DNA from: JAHJQZ01 sp963675235
GTDB taxonomy: Bacteria > Pseudomonadota > Alphaproteobacteria > Rhizobiales > Devosiaceae
Length of the DNA: 64,000 nucleotides
Assembly (NCBI GenBank): GCA_963675235.2
Contig: CAXXFU010000002.1
Location: 310,001 to 374,000, forward strand
Reading direction: 5' to 3'
In this document: positions 42,173 through 51,510 of the stretch, in pieces
How positions within the stretch are numbered: the stretch's first letter is position 1
How the letters are laid out: each line of letters begins with the position of its first letter
Program-made: the position numbers and the translations under genes
The notes under the pieces: model-generated
What the model was told of the DNA's origin: nothing
Database searches by the model: none
The model's input: only the letters and a program-made list of their open reading frames with translations

Positions 42173-44242
42173 TCAGCCCGGAATGCGCCTGATGGCCTGT
42201 TGCATTGTCAGTGACGGGCCTCCGAGCCGCGCGCGATAGACGAGATAGTTCGCCATCACCTTTTGCACATATTTGCGCGTCTCGACAAAGGGAATGAGCT
42301 CGGTCCAGCTGATTGCGTCGATTTTTGCGTCGCGCGGGTCGCCATAGAGCTTGAGCCACTTGTTCACGTTGCCGGCCCCGGCGTTGTAGGCGGCGGCGGC
42401 CAGCAACAGGGAGCCGTCATAGCGTTCGAGCTGGCTCTTGAGATAGCTCGATCCGAGCAGGATGTTGTAGGCCGGATCCGAGGTCAGCCGGTTCGGCGAA
42501 TAGGCGATGCCGAGCCGTCCGGCAAGATCCTTGGCGGTCGCGGGCATCAGCTGCATCAGCCCGCGCGCGCCGGAGCGCGATACGGCGTCGATGTCGAAAT
42601 GGCTCTCCTGCCGTGCCACGGCATAGACCGCCGCTTCGTCGGCCAGAGCCAATTCGACGCCGGCTGGAATGCCGTCCTTGGGATAATGGAACAGGTCGAG
42701 GGAATAGCCTTTCTGGTCTGCGCGGTCGGCAATCAGGATGGCGACGTTGTGTGCGCCGATATCCTGCGCCAGGCGGGCGGCAAGAACGAAGTCGCCGGGC
42801 TCGGATATGGCATAGCCCAGCCGGCGGACCAGCGGCTCAGCCCAGTCCTTGCGGCCGGCATCGGCCAGAAGCCGCACGGAGCGGACCAGCGGCATCGTCT
42901 CGAAGATCGCCTGGCGGTTCTGCCAGTCGGGGAGGGCACGGACCACGACCGTCGGCTCGTTCAGCGCCTCGCGCGCCAGTTGCCCGTAGAACAGGAAACC
43001 GTAGCGCGCCGCCTTGCGGAAATCCTCGGCGGCGGCGTCGGTCTTTCCGAGCGCCTGTTCGGTCCGGCCGAGCCAGTAGCGCGCCTGCACGATGGAATCC
43101 GGCAGGGTCGACAATCTCGCCATTTCGGCGAAATGCGGTTCGGCGCGCTGTGGATCGTTGAGATAGACAAGCGCAACGAAGCCGGCATGGAAGCGCGCCT
43201 CGACAATGCGTCCCTCCGGACCGGCGGTGTAGTTCGCAGCGGCGCGATAGGCGAGATCGGGCTTGCCGGCCGCGAGCGCGCGCCGGACGATCAGGCGGCG
43301 CTCGTACCAGAATTCGGCAGAATCGATCACATCGCCGGACGTGACCTTGTCGAGCGCGGCGACGGCACCTTCGAGGTCGTCGGCGTCACGCTTCCATTGC
43401 GCCACGGTGAAATGGAACAGCGAGTGATCGCGCAATGACGGGTCGACATCGGCGAGGAGCGCGGCGATGTCGCCAGCCTTGCGGGATACGGCGATGCGGG
43501 CCCTGGCGAGGCTCTGCTGCGCCGGTGTCAGACGCGCCATGATGCGCTCGGTTCCCGTGGCGCGATCATGCATGAGAAGATGGACGGCCCGGTCCCAATA
43601 GTCTTTCTGGGTCAACAGCTTGCCCAGGGACGTTTCGGCTTTGTCTTCGCCGTCCTTGGTCAGAAACTGCTGGGTCCAGACATGGCGCGCAATGCGCGTG
43701 GCGCGTTCCACTTGGCCGTCGGCAACATAGGCCTGGGCCAGGGCGATCTGCGCATCGAGCGTGTTTGGCATGTTGCCGCCGAGCAGGCGGATAACGGTAT
43801 CAGCACTGGCGGTGGTGACATCGAGCGCCGACTCGAGCCGGGCGCGGTAGACCGAGGAGAAATCGTAACCCGGGGCTTCGGCGATGAAGCGGGCGATGGA
43901 GTCGGCATCAACGCCCTTGCCGAAGCGGATCGAGGCCCACTGTACCGTGCGGCGCTCGACATCGTCGGCGAGTTGTCTTGCCGCGTCATAGGCAGCCGGT
44001 GCGTCGCCCGCCACCAGCAGGGCGAGGGCGGACTCGAAACCGGGACTGCCGACGCTGGCACGGGCGATCGGCGGCGCAGGGCGAACTGTGCTGGTGACGA
44101 CTGTATCGATCCGCGCTCCCGCGCCGGCAGGCGTGGGGGCGGGTGCCGGCACCGGAACCTGCGCTGCCGCACCGGCGCAAAGCGCCGCAAAAAACCCTGC
44201 CGCGAGCAGGGCGCGATGTTGAGACGATCGCACTGAAACCAT
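42173..44242 (-). CDS. soluble lytic murein transglycosylase
   Basis: 689 residues: signal peptide (about 1-28, ending GAAAQ), a long helical superhelix of TPR-like repeats in the middle (ring domain as in Slt70), and a C-terminal SLT domain from about residue 530. The catalytic Glu is in ARQESHFDIDAVS, followed by GARGLMQLMPATA and the YNAGAGNV motif. The start at 44242 has a strong AAAGGGAG site; an upstream in-frame ATG lacks a signal-peptide shape. It cleaves peptidoglycan in the periplasm. It is divergent from dapA. Confidence 0.94.
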   Translation of the reverse strand: MVSVRSSQHRALLAAGFFAALCAGAAAQVPVPAPAPTPAGAGARIDTVVTSTVRPAPPIARASVGSPGFESALALLVAGDAPAAYDAARQLADDVERRTVQWASIRFGKGVDADSIARFIAEAPGYDFSSVYRARLESALDVTTASADTVIRLLGGNMPNTLDAQIALAQAYVADGQVERATRIARHVWTQQFLTKDGEDKAETSLGKLLTQKDYWDRAVHLLMHDRATGTERIMARLTPAQQSLARARIAVSRKAGDIAALLADVDPSLRDHSLFHFTVAQWKRDADDLEGAVAALDKVTSGDVIDSAEFWYERRLIVRRALAAGKPDLAYRAAANYTAGPEGRIVEARFHAGFVALVYLNDPQRAEPHFAEMARLSTLPDSIVQARYWLGRTEQALGKTDAAAEDFRKAARYGFLFYGQLAREALNEPTVVVRALPDWQNRQAIFETMPLVRSVRLLADAGRKDWAEPLVRRLGYAISEPGDFVLAARLAQDIGAHNVAILIADRADQKGYSLDLFHYPKDGIPAGVELALADEAAVYAVARQESHFDIDAVSRSGARGLMQLMPATAKDLAGRLGIAYSPNRLTSDPAYNILLGSSYLKSQLERYDGSLLLAAAAYNAGAGNVNKWLKLYGDPRDAKIDAISWTELIPFVETRKYVQKVMANYLVYRARLGGPSLTMQQAIRRIPG

Positions 44243-44458
44243 TCCGACTCCCTTTGCGACACAAAGCCACGTCAATTTGGCCACTTTCGGACAAGATCAC
44301 GACTCTATGGCGGCTTAGTGTAGAACGCGTTGCCAAGCCGGGGCCAAAAAGGCTAAATGCCTCGCTCTCGGCCCCGGTTTTGGCCGGACAGGCGCCACAA
44401 AGGCGTCCCACTGATACCGGCGCGCTGTTGTGCCGGCGTATTTCCAAAGGGGAACACC

Positions 44459-45340
44459 ATGTTCAGAGGATCACTCACCGCTCTTATCACCCCCTTTCGA
44501 GATGGCGCCCTGGACAAAAAAGCTTTCGAGAATTTCGTCGACTGGCAGATCAAATCCGGCACGAATGGCCTGGTTCCGGTCGGCACCACTGGCGAGTCGC
44601 CGACCCTGTCGCATGACGAGCACCGCATGGTGGTCGAGATGTGCATCGCGGTCGCGGCGGGACGGGTTCCGGTCATGGCCGGCGCCGGCTCGAATTCGAC
44701 CACCGAGGCGGTCGAACTGACCAGGTTCGCCGAAAAGGCGGGAGCGCAGGGCGTGCTCAGCACGGCGCCCTATTACAACAAGCCGAACCAGGAAGGCCTG
44801 TTCCACCACTACAAGGCGGTTGCCGAGGCGACGAGCCTGCCGGTGTTCATCTACAACATTCCGGGACGCTCGATCATCGACGTCTTGCCTGAAACGATGA
44901 AGCGCCTGCGTGACGAATGCCCCAATATCGCCGGGGTCAAGGACGCGACCGCCAATGTCGGTCGGGTCAGCCTGCAGCGCCATGTCGTTGGCAAGGATTT
45001 CATCCAGTTGTCCGGCGAGGACATGACGGCTCTCGGGTTCAATGCCCATGGCGGGGTCGGGTGTATCTCGGTGACGTCTAATGTCGCGCCCAAGCTCGTG
45101 TCCGAGTTCCAGGCGGCGATGGCGGATGGCGATTTTGCCAAGGCGGTCGAGTACCAGGACCGCCTGGCGCCGCTGCACAAGGCGCTGTTCATCGAACCGA
45201 GCCCGGGTGGCGTCAAATACGCCGCCTCCAAGCTCGGCCTTTGCGCCAACGAATTGCGGCTGCCGCTGGTGCCCGTCTCCGAAGGCACTGCCAAGGCCAT
45301 CGACGATGCGATGGTGCATGCAGGACTGACGAACGCCTGA
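44459..45340 (+). CDS. dapA: 4-hydroxy-tetrahydrodipicolinate synthase
   Basis: Condenses pyruvate with aspartate semialdehyde in lysine and diaminopimelate synthesis. 293 residues. The Schiff-base lysine is Lys161 (GVKDATAN), with Tyr132 and Arg137 in YNIPGRS, and the GTTGESPTL signature at 42-50. The ATG at 44459 follows AAAGGGGAA. smpB starts two bases after the stop. Confidence 0.97.
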   Translation: MFRGSLTALITPFRDGALDKKAFENFVDWQIKSGTNGLVPVGTTGESPTLSHDEHRMVVEMCIAVAAGRVPVMAGAGSNSTTEAVELTRFAEKAGAQGVLSTAPYYNKPNQEGLFHHYKAVAEATSLPVFIYNIPGRSIIDVLPETMKRLRDECPNIAGVKDATANVGRVSLQRHVVGKDFIQLSGEDMTALGFNAHGGVGCISVTSNVAPKLVSEFQAAMADGDFAKAVEYQDRLAPLHKALFIEPSPGGVKYAASKLGLCANELRLPLVPVSEGTAKAIDDAMVHAGLTNA

Positions 45341-45341
45341 G

Positions 45342-45821
45342 ATGGCACGTTCGGGCAAACGTACTGAAATCAACACGGGTCTGGTGGCCGATAACCGCCG
45401 GGCCCGTTTCGACTACGAGGTGCTCGACACGCTCGAGGCCGGCATCGTGCTGACCGGCACAGAGGTTAAGTCGCTGCGGATTGGGCAGGCGCAGATCGCC
45501 GAGGCCTATGTCTCGCCCGAACACGGCGAACTCTGGCTGATCAACGCCCATATCCCGGAATATCTCAAGGCCAACCGCTTCAATCACGAGGAGCGGCGTC
45601 CGCGCAAACTGCTGGTTGCCAAGAAGGAACTGGCACGCCTGTCCCAGGATGTCGCCCGCAAGGGCAACACCATCGTTCCGCTGAAGCTCTACTTCAACGA
45701 CCGCGGAAAAGCCAAACTTCTCATAGGTTTGGCCAAGGGCAAGAATGTTGCGGACAAGCGCGAAACCAGCCGCGAGCGCGACTGGAACCGCGAGAAGGCG
45801 CGGATTCTCAAGAATTATTGA
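45342..45821 (+). CDS. smpB: SsrA-binding protein
   Basis: Partner of tmRNA in rescue of stalled ribosomes. 159 residues, with NRRARFDYEVLDTLEAGIVLTGTEVKSLR at the N terminus and the basic C-terminal tail RDWNREKARILKNY that reads the empty decoding channel. The start overlaps the dapA end region (2-base gap), the dapA-smpB order being usual in rhizobia. Confidence 0.97.
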   Translation: MARSGKRTEINTGLVADNRRARFDYEVLDTLEAGIVLTGTEVKSLRIGQAQIAEAYVSPEHGELWLINAHIPEYLKANRFNHEERRPRKLLVAKKELARLSQDVARKGNTIVPLKLYFNDRGKAKLLIGLAKGKNVADKRETSRERDWNREKARILKNY

Positions 45822-45891
45822 GCTGATGATGAACCGCCAATAGCGAACGGAGCTGCACGCTGTCTGCCAGCGCGCTCGACGTTACCGCCGG

Positions 45892-46530
45892 CTACTCGCC
45901 ACGTGCTTCCTTGGCAGCCCTGAAGACAACGTCCTCGAACATCCTTTCGGTCAGCCGGCCGGTGTTGGTGTTGTAGCGCGAGCAGTGGAAGCTGTCGTAG
46001 AGCACCGTGCCGTCGGGAAGGGCATGACGGGCGCCATGGCCGAAGGTGTGGCTGGCCCGGCGGGCACCGACCGCGCTGAGGAAGCTGTCATGAGCAATAC
46101 GCCCGAGTGCCAGGAAAACGGCATCGGGATGGGCCTTTATCACCGGAGTGAGAAACTGCCGGCAGGTAGCGATCTCGGCACCGACCGGCTTGTTCTGCGG
46201 CGGCACGCAGCGGACGGCATTGACGATCTTGGCGCCTTCGAGAGTAAGGCCGTCATCGGGACGGGCGTCGTAGTGCCCACTGGCAAATCCGGCCCGCTGC
46301 AGCGTCTGATAGAGCAGGTCGCCGGCATAATCGCCGGTGAACGGCCTTCCGGTGCGATTTGCCCCTTTCAGGCCTGGCGCGAGGCCGACGACCACGAGGC
46401 GGGCTTCATCGTCTCCCCATGCAGGGACCGGCGCGTTGAAGAATTCCGGATAGGCGCGGCGGTTATCTGCTCGAAATTCGGCCAGCCGAGGGCACAGGGC
46501 GCACTCCCTGCCAGGCTCTTGCGGGTCCAT
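45892..46530 (-). CDS. family 5-like uracil-DNA glycosylase
   Basis: 212 residues. The glycosylase motif GLAPGLKGANRTGRPFTGD at about 62-80 is the form seen in family 5 (UdgB-like) enzymes, and cysteines at 10, 13 (ECALC), plus CVPPQNKP and TCRQ further on, fit a 4Fe-4S cluster. It excises deaminated bases from DNA. The ATG at 46530 removes a long N-terminal extension that merely shadows the NYN gene. The two genes are 23 bases apart on the same strand and may be co-transcribed. Confidence 0.9.
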   Translation of the reverse strand: MDPQEPGRECALCPRLAEFRADNRRAYPEFFNAPVPAWGDDEARLVVVGLAPGLKGANRTGRPFTGDYAGDLLYQTLQRAGFASGHYDARPDDGLTLEGAKIVNAVRCVPPQNKPVGAEIATCRQFLTPVIKAHPDAVFLALGRIAHDSFLSAVGARRASHTFGHGARHALPDGTVLYDSFHCSRYNTNTGRLTERMFEDVVFRAAKEARGE

Positions 46531-46553
46531 GAGCTTTGCGATCCGCGCTGCGA

Positions 46554-47108
46554 CTACTTGGCGGCCGTTTCGGGCCGGTCCACCGGTGCCCGACCGACCG
46601 ATTTGGCCAGATCGACGACATCGACGAAATAGTCTGCCTGCCGACGCAACTCGTCGGAGATCATCGGAGTTTGGCTGGCAAGGGTCGAAACGACGGTCAC
46701 TTTCTTGCCCCGGCGCTGGATGGCCGCAACCAGAGCGGTGAAGTCTCCATCGCCGGAAAACAGGAACATGTGATCGAAATGGGCGCTCATTTCTATGGCG
46801 TCCACAGTCAGTTCGATGTCCATGTTGCCCTTGACCTTGCGGCGTCCGGTCGAATCCGTGAATTCCTTGGCCGGCTTGGTCACAACGCGGTAGCCGTTGT
46901 AGTCGAGCCAATCGATCAGTGGTCGGATGGACGAGTACTCCTGATCTTCTATCAGCGCGGTATAGTAATACGCGCGAACAAGATAGGATTTACTCTGGAA
47001 CTCATTGAGAAGTCGACGATAGTCGATGTCGATGCCGAGCGCTTTCGAGGCCGCATAGAGATTTGCACCATCTATGAAGAGAGCGACCTTTTCGCGAGGA
47101 TCAATCAT
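46554..47108 (-). CDS. NYN-domain (LabA/DUF88) putative ribonuclease
   Basis: 184 residues. The NYN nuclease acidic residues are in place: Asp13 in LFIDGANLY, Asp in KGNMDIELTVDAIEM and Asp in LFSGDGDFTALV. The fold is PIN-like and members cut RNA. The ATG at 47108 has a GGAG site. In alphaproteobacteria this gene is often next to rpoZ and rsh, as here. A link to stringent-response RNA metabolism is inference from position only. Confidence 0.92.
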   Translation of the reverse strand: MIDPREKVALFIDGANLYAASKALGIDIDYRRLLNEFQSKSYLVRAYYYTALIEDQEYSSIRPLIDWLDYNGYRVVTKPAKEFTDSTGRRKVKGNMDIELTVDAIEMSAHFDHMFLFSGDGDFTALVAAIQRRGKKVTVVSTLASQTPMISDELRRQADYFVDVVDLAKSVGRAPVDRPETAAK

Positions 47109-47459
47109 TTAAGTATACTCCAACAACGCTCATAAGCGGCGCTTTTGCGCTTCTTGGTCTAAAAAGCGGATGCCAGCCCCCCCGACATCCTCGGCATTCA
47201 AGGCCAAGATCGTACGTAGCGAGAAACGAAATCGTATTGCTTTATGCTTTCGATTGAGTCTGCCCGCCGCTGAGTTCAATTTAAAGAACATCAGCGCGCG
47301 TGCAAGAGAAGTTTGATTTGCTTGATCGGCGTTGTCCACACAATGCGGGTTCGAAAATTGCGACAATTGGACCCTCATCGGCATCGTGCCCGGCTTGTCA
47401 AGACGCCCGAGCTGTTGTATTGACGCGGGTCCTTTCCCAAGAATTAGCCGGAGATTGCC
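47109..47459. other. intergenic region between NYN gene and rpoZ
   Basis: 351 bases between divergent starts. It should hold promoters in both directions: the stretch near 47260-47290 is AT-richer. No gene, tRNA or clear hairpin is seen. A long reverse frame crosses it and rpoZ but is antisense to rpoZ and has no support. Confidence 0.4.
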
Positions 47460-47831
47460 GTGGCGCGCGTCACTGTTGAAGACTGCATTGAGAAAGTCGA
47501 CAATCGTTTCGACCTCGTCCTTCTGGCGGCCCATCGTGCCCGGATGATCTCGTCCGGCGCCCAGATCACCGTGTCCCGCGACAACGACAAGAACCCTGTC
47601 GTGGCGCTGAGGGAGATCGGTGACGGCACAATTTCGCCCGAGGATCTCAAGGAAGACCTGATCCATTCGCTGCAGAAATACGTCGAGGTTGACGAGCCCG
47701 AGCAGCACGCTGCCCCCGTGATCGGCGAGATCACCGGTGAAGACGACACGGTTACCTTCGACACCATGAGCGAAGATGAATTGTTGCGTGCCATCGAGAG
47801 CCTGGCCCCGCCGGAACGCCGCGAAGATTGA
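47460..47831 (+). CDS. rpoZ: RNA polymerase omega subunit
   Basis: 123 residues starting from GTG at 47460 (MARVTVEDCIEKVDNRFDLV). This N terminus is the conserved core that wraps the beta' subunit; the tail is acidic as usual in alphaproteobacteria. Omega with DksA is part of the (p)ppGpp target, and the next gene is rsh, the usual rpoZ-spoT order. An intrinsic terminator follows. Confidence 0.96.
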   Translation: MARVTVEDCIEKVDNRFDLVLLAAHRARMISSGAQITVSRDNDKNPVVALREIGDGTISPEDLKEDLIHSLQKYVEVDEPEQHAAPVIGEITGEDDTVTFDTMSEDELLRAIESLAPPERRED

Positions 47832-47863
47832 TCGCAATAGAAACACGCCTATAATGCTTTATC

Positions 47864-47893
47864 GGGCGCCGAATCCGCTTCGGCGCCCTATTT
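47864..47893 (+). terminator. intrinsic terminator after rpoZ
   Basis: Perfect 10-bp stem GGGCGCCGAA / TTCGGCGCCC around a TCCGC loop, followed by TATTTG. It should partly separate rpoZ from rsh. Confidence 0.75.
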
Positions 47894-48088
47894 GTCTTTA
47901 TTTGCCGGCGGGCAGGGCGCTGGCGGGACTGGTGAGAAGGTGACAGGCGGCGGGCACAAGCGTTTGGGGGCGGAGCGGGCTTTGGCGCGCTGCGCAATCA
48001 TGTGGACGAGGGGGCCCTTTCGGCACGTGCAGGCTGCCGAGAAACGCCGCCACCCGCCATCGACAGCGCTTGGGAGGCGCGACCTGCC

Positions 48089-50371
48089 ATGATGCGCCAG
48101 TTCGAACTCGTCGAACGGGTGCTTGCCTATAATCCCAATGCCGACGAGGCCATGCTCAACAAGGCCTATGTCTATGCCATGCAGAAACATGGCAGCCAGG
48201 TGCGCGCTTCGGGTGATCCGTTTTTCGCCCATCCGCTGGAAGTCGCCGCCATTCTCACCAGCCTCAAGCTTGACGATGCGACAATCGCTGTCGGGCTGCT
48301 GCACGACACCATCGAAGACACCGACGCGACACGGGCCGAGATCGACCAGCATTTCGGCCCCGAGATCGGCGCCATTGTTGAAGGTCTGACCAAGATCGAC
48401 CGGCTCAACCTCGGGTCGCGCGAGGAAGCCCAGGCCGAGAACCTCAGAAAGCTTCTGCTGGCCATTGCCGAGGACGTGCGCGTTCTCATCGTCAAGCTGG
48501 CCGACCGGCTGCACAACATGCGTACGCTTGACTTCGTGCCGCCGGAAAAGCGCCAGCGCATCGCCCGCGAGACGATGGACATCTATGCGCCGCTCGCCGG
48601 GCGCATGGGTATGCAGGGCATCCGCTCCGAACTCGAGGATCTGAGCTTCAGGGCGCTGGAGCCTGAGAAATACGCCGCGCTCAACGAGCGGTTGACGGCG
48701 ATGAATGCCCGCAATGCCAAGATCGTCCAGATCATCGCCGCCGATCTGCGCAAGCGCATCGCGGATCAGGGCATTTCCGCCGAGGTGTCCGGGCGCCTGA
48801 AGTCGCCTTGGTCGATCTTTTCCAAGATCCAGCGCAAGCAGATCGCCCTCGAACAATTGTCCGACGTCATCGGCTTCCGCGTCATCGTCGAGAAGGTCGA
48901 GGATTGTTACCGTGCCCTCGGTGTGGTCCACCGTAACTGGAACGCCGTGCCGGGCCGGTTCAAGGACTATATCTCGGTACCGAAATACAACGACTACCGG
49001 TCGTTGCACACGACAGTGGTCGGTCCGGAGCGGCAGCGTGTCGAGCTGCAGATCCGGACCCGAGAGATGCACCAGGTTGCCGAATACGGCATCGCCGCGC
49101 ATGCGCTCTACAAGGACGATCTCAAGCATTCACTCGAACGGCTCGAACAGGAGAGCCAGGCCTATGTCTGGCTCCGCTCGACGATTTCGACCCTGACATC
49201 GGGCTCGGCTCCCGAGGACTTCCTCGAAGACACCAAGCTCGAACTGTTCCAGGATCAGGTGTTCTGCTTCACGCCGCGCGGGCGACTGATCGCCCTGCCG
49301 CGCGGCGCAACGCCGATCGATTTCGCCTATGCGGTCCATACCGAGCTTGGCGACACCTGCGTCGGCGCCAAGATCAACGGCACCATCATGCCGCTCGTCA
49401 CCCAGCTGCGTTCGGGCGACGAAGTGCAGATCATGACGGACGCCAACCACGTGCCGCCGACCAATTGGGAATCGATCGCGGCGACCGGAAAGGCGCGGGC
49501 CGCCATTCGACGGGCCGTGCGGGCGGCGGCGCAGAAACGCGCCTATGCGCATGGCGACTATATCCTGTCGGCTGTGCTCAGGGCCGAGAACACGCGGCTC
49601 GACGAAACCGAGCTCGCGGCGATGATCGGCTGGTTCGGCTTTGCCTCGAAGAAGGACTTCATCACCGCCATCGGCGAGAACAAGATCCTGCCCGATGCGC
49701 TCAGCGAAGAGATCTCCAAGATCAAGGGCGTGCCGCGCCGCCGCAAGCGCCGCGACATCGAACTGCCGGTGGCCGACACCGCCGATGGCTGGTTCGGGCT
49801 GAGGCAGTCGGACCTGTTCCGCTTCCGCGTGCCGGGCGGGCAGACGGTCGGCGATCGCGGGCGCAAGGCCCTGACCAAGCTCGGCTTCAACACCGAAGTC
49901 AGGATCTCGCCCGAGGGCGTGGTGCCCGGCGACCGTATCATCGCCATTCTCACGCCCGACGGCATCATGACGGTCTATCCGGTGCATTCCGATGCTCTCG
50001 GCGAACTCGATGAATCGGACGTCGCCTGGATCGATGTTCGTTGGGATCTGGCCAGCCATTACGAGAGCATGCATCTGGTCGCCATCTCGATGCTGAGCGT
50101 CAACCGGCCGGGCTCGCTGGCCTCCATCGCCGGTACCATCGCCAGGTTCGACGCCAATATCCAGAACCTGTTCATGAGCATGCATGCCCCAGATTTCCAC
50201 CGGCTCGTGTTTCAGATAGAAGTGCGCGACCTGCCTCACGTGGCCGAGGTTCTGGCCGCGCTCAAGGACATCACCGGGCTCTCCGAGATCAGGCGCGCAT
50301 CGGTCGAAGAGGCCTCGGCTCTCAGCCAGATCGACTGGGCCATGCCGGACAGCAAGGACAAGAAGAAATGA
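48089..50371 (+). CDS. rsh: bifunctional (p)ppGpp synthetase/hydrolase
   Basis: 760 residues, RelA/SpoT homologue. N-terminal HD hydrolase: His34, His48 and His72-Asp73 (GLLHDTIEDT). Synthetase: KDYISVPKYNDYRSLHTTVVG near residues 297-317. Then TGS (about 390-450, FTPRGRLIALPRGATPIDFAY) and a C-terminal ACT domain. Both catalytic parts look complete, as expected for the sole long Rsh of this group. Start ATG 48089 or 48092, with GGGAGG 11 bases upstream. The stop overlaps the pyrE start as ATGA. Confidence 0.96.
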   Translation: MMRQFELVERVLAYNPNADEAMLNKAYVYAMQKHGSQVRASGDPFFAHPLEVAAILTSLKLDDATIAVGLLHDTIEDTDATRAEIDQHFGPEIGAIVEGLTKIDRLNLGSREEAQAENLRKLLLAIAEDVRVLIVKLADRLHNMRTLDFVPPEKRQRIARETMDIYAPLAGRMGMQGIRSELEDLSFRALEPEKYAALNERLTAMNARNAKIVQIIAADLRKRIADQGISAEVSGRLKSPWSIFSKIQRKQIALEQLSDVIGFRVIVEKVEDCYRALGVVHRNWNAVPGRFKDYISVPKYNDYRSLHTTVVGPERQRVELQIRTREMHQVAEYGIAAHALYKDDLKHSLERLEQESQAYVWLRSTISTLTSGSAPEDFLEDTKLELFQDQVFCFTPRGRLIALPRGATPIDFAYAVHTELGDTCVGAKINGTIMPLVTQLRSGDEVQIMTDANHVPPTNWESIAATGKARAAIRRAVRAAAQKRAYAHGDYILSAVLRAENTRLDETELAAMIGWFGFASKKDFITAIGENKILPDALSEEISKIKGVPRRRKRRDIELPVADTADGWFGLRQSDLFRFRVPGGQTVGDRGRKALTKLGFNTEVRISPEGVVPGDRIIAILTPDGIMTVYPVHSDALGELDESDVAWIDVRWDLASHYESMHLVAISMLSVNRPGSLASIAGTIARFDANIQNLFMSMHAPDFHRLVFQIEVRDLPHVAEVLAALKDITGLSEIRRASVEEASALSQIDWAMPDSKDKKK

Positions 50372-50961
50372 CCGCCGAAATGACCCGCGACGAAGTGCTC
50401 GACGTGTTCCGCTCCTGCGGCGCCTTGCTCGAAGGGCATTTCATACTCAGTTCTGGCTTGAGGTCGCCAGTGTTCCTGCAAAAGACGCTGGTTTTTCGCG
50501 AGCCTGACAAGTCCGAGATCGTCTGCAAGGCGCTGGCCCGCAAGATCGAGGCATCCGGTCTCGAATTCACCCAGGTCGTCTCGCCGGCCGTTGGCGGCAT
50601 CATTCCGGGCTACGAGACGGCGCGGCACCTGAAAAAGCCAGCGATCTACACCGAGCGCGTCGACGGCAAGTTCCAGCTGCGGCGAGGCTTTTCGGTCGAA
50701 AAGGGCGAGAAGGTCATTGTCGTCGAGGACATCGTCTCGACCGGGCTGTCGATCCGCGAATGCATCGCCTGTCTCACCGATCTCGGCGCCGAGGTCGTGG
50801 CGGCGGCCTGCCTTGTCGACCGCTCCGGCGGAGAAGCCGATATCGGCGTGCCGCTGATCGCCCTTGCCGAGTACAAGGTGCCAGCTTATCCCGCCGACGC
50901 CCTGCCGCCGGAACTGGCTGCCATTCCGCCGGTCAAGCCCGGTAGTCGGGGACTGTCATGA
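50368..50961 (+). CDS. pyrE: orotate phosphoribosyltransferase
   Basis: 197 residues. Converts orotate and PRPP to OMP. The PRPP-binding loop VVEDIVSTG is at 118-126. The ATG overlaps the rsh stop (ATGA), giving translational coupling of (p)ppGpp and pyrimidine synthesis genes. Two in-frame ATGs lie close together (50368 and 50380); the first is chosen because of the overlap. Confidence 0.95.
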   Translation: MTAEMTRDEVLDVFRSCGALLEGHFILSSGLRSPVFLQKTLVFREPDKSEIVCKALARKIEASGLEFTQVVSPAVGGIIPGYETARHLKKPAIYTERVDGKFQLRRGFSVEKGEKVIVVEDIVSTGLSIRECIACLTDLGAEVVAAACLVDRSGGEADIGVPLIALAEYKVPAYPADALPPELAAIPPVKPGSRGLS

Positions 50962-50989
50962 GCGCCGGGGCAAACGGGAAGAACGCGCC

Positions 50990-51391
50990 ATGATTGTCGG
51001 ACTCGGCAACGACCTGTGCGATATCAACCGCATCGCAAAAACACTTGAGCGGCATGGCGACCGTTTTCTCGACCGCTGCTTCACCGACATCGAGCGCAGG
51101 AAATCCGACCGGCGCAAGCTCAGGGCCGCGTCCTATGCCAAGCGCTTCTCGGCCAAGGAGGCCTGTGCCAAGGCGCTGGGCACCGGGTTCTCCCAAGGCG
51201 TGTTCTGGCGCGACATGGGCGTCATCAACCTGCCGTCGGGCAAACCGACGATGAAGCTGACCGGCGGTGCCGCCAAGCGGCTCCAGACCCTTGTGCCGGA
51301 GGGGCATGAAGCCCATATCCACGTCACTCTGACTGATGAGAGCGGATTTGCCTCGGCTACGGTCATCATCGAGGCATTGCCCGCATCCTGA
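50990..51391 (+). CDS. acpS: holo-ACP synthase
   Basis: Adds the phosphopantetheine arm to AcpP. 133 residues starting MIVGLGNDLCDINRI; Asp8 and Glu57 (KRFSAKEA) are the metal ligands. The ATG at 50990 follows GGGAAG. It is 28 bases downstream of pyrE. AcpP itself is encoded 48 kb upstream in this window. Confidence 0.96.
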   Translation: MIVGLGNDLCDINRIAKTLERHGDRFLDRCFTDIERRKSDRRKLRAASYAKRFSAKEACAKALGTGFSQGVFWRDMGVINLPSGKPTMKLTGGAAKRLQTLVPEGHEAHIHVTLTDESGFASATVIIEALPAS

Positions 51392-51510
51392 TCGTGCGGC
51401 AACCCGTGCATCAGGCCGCGACGCGATGACACTTGCATACGCGTCGGTGGTTGACCGGCTCCCCGCGCGCGCGTAACCACAACCATCCCTGCAACAGGCG
51501 GAAATCCAAT

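Noticed and set aside
47130..47846. 238-codon reverse frame antisense to rpoZ
   Set aside because: rpoZ on the other strand is certain; this is its shadow.
48002..48088. N-terminal extension of rsh from an upstream ATG
   Set aside because: Adds unconserved residues before the HD domain and has no ribosome site; the ATG at 48089 fits better.
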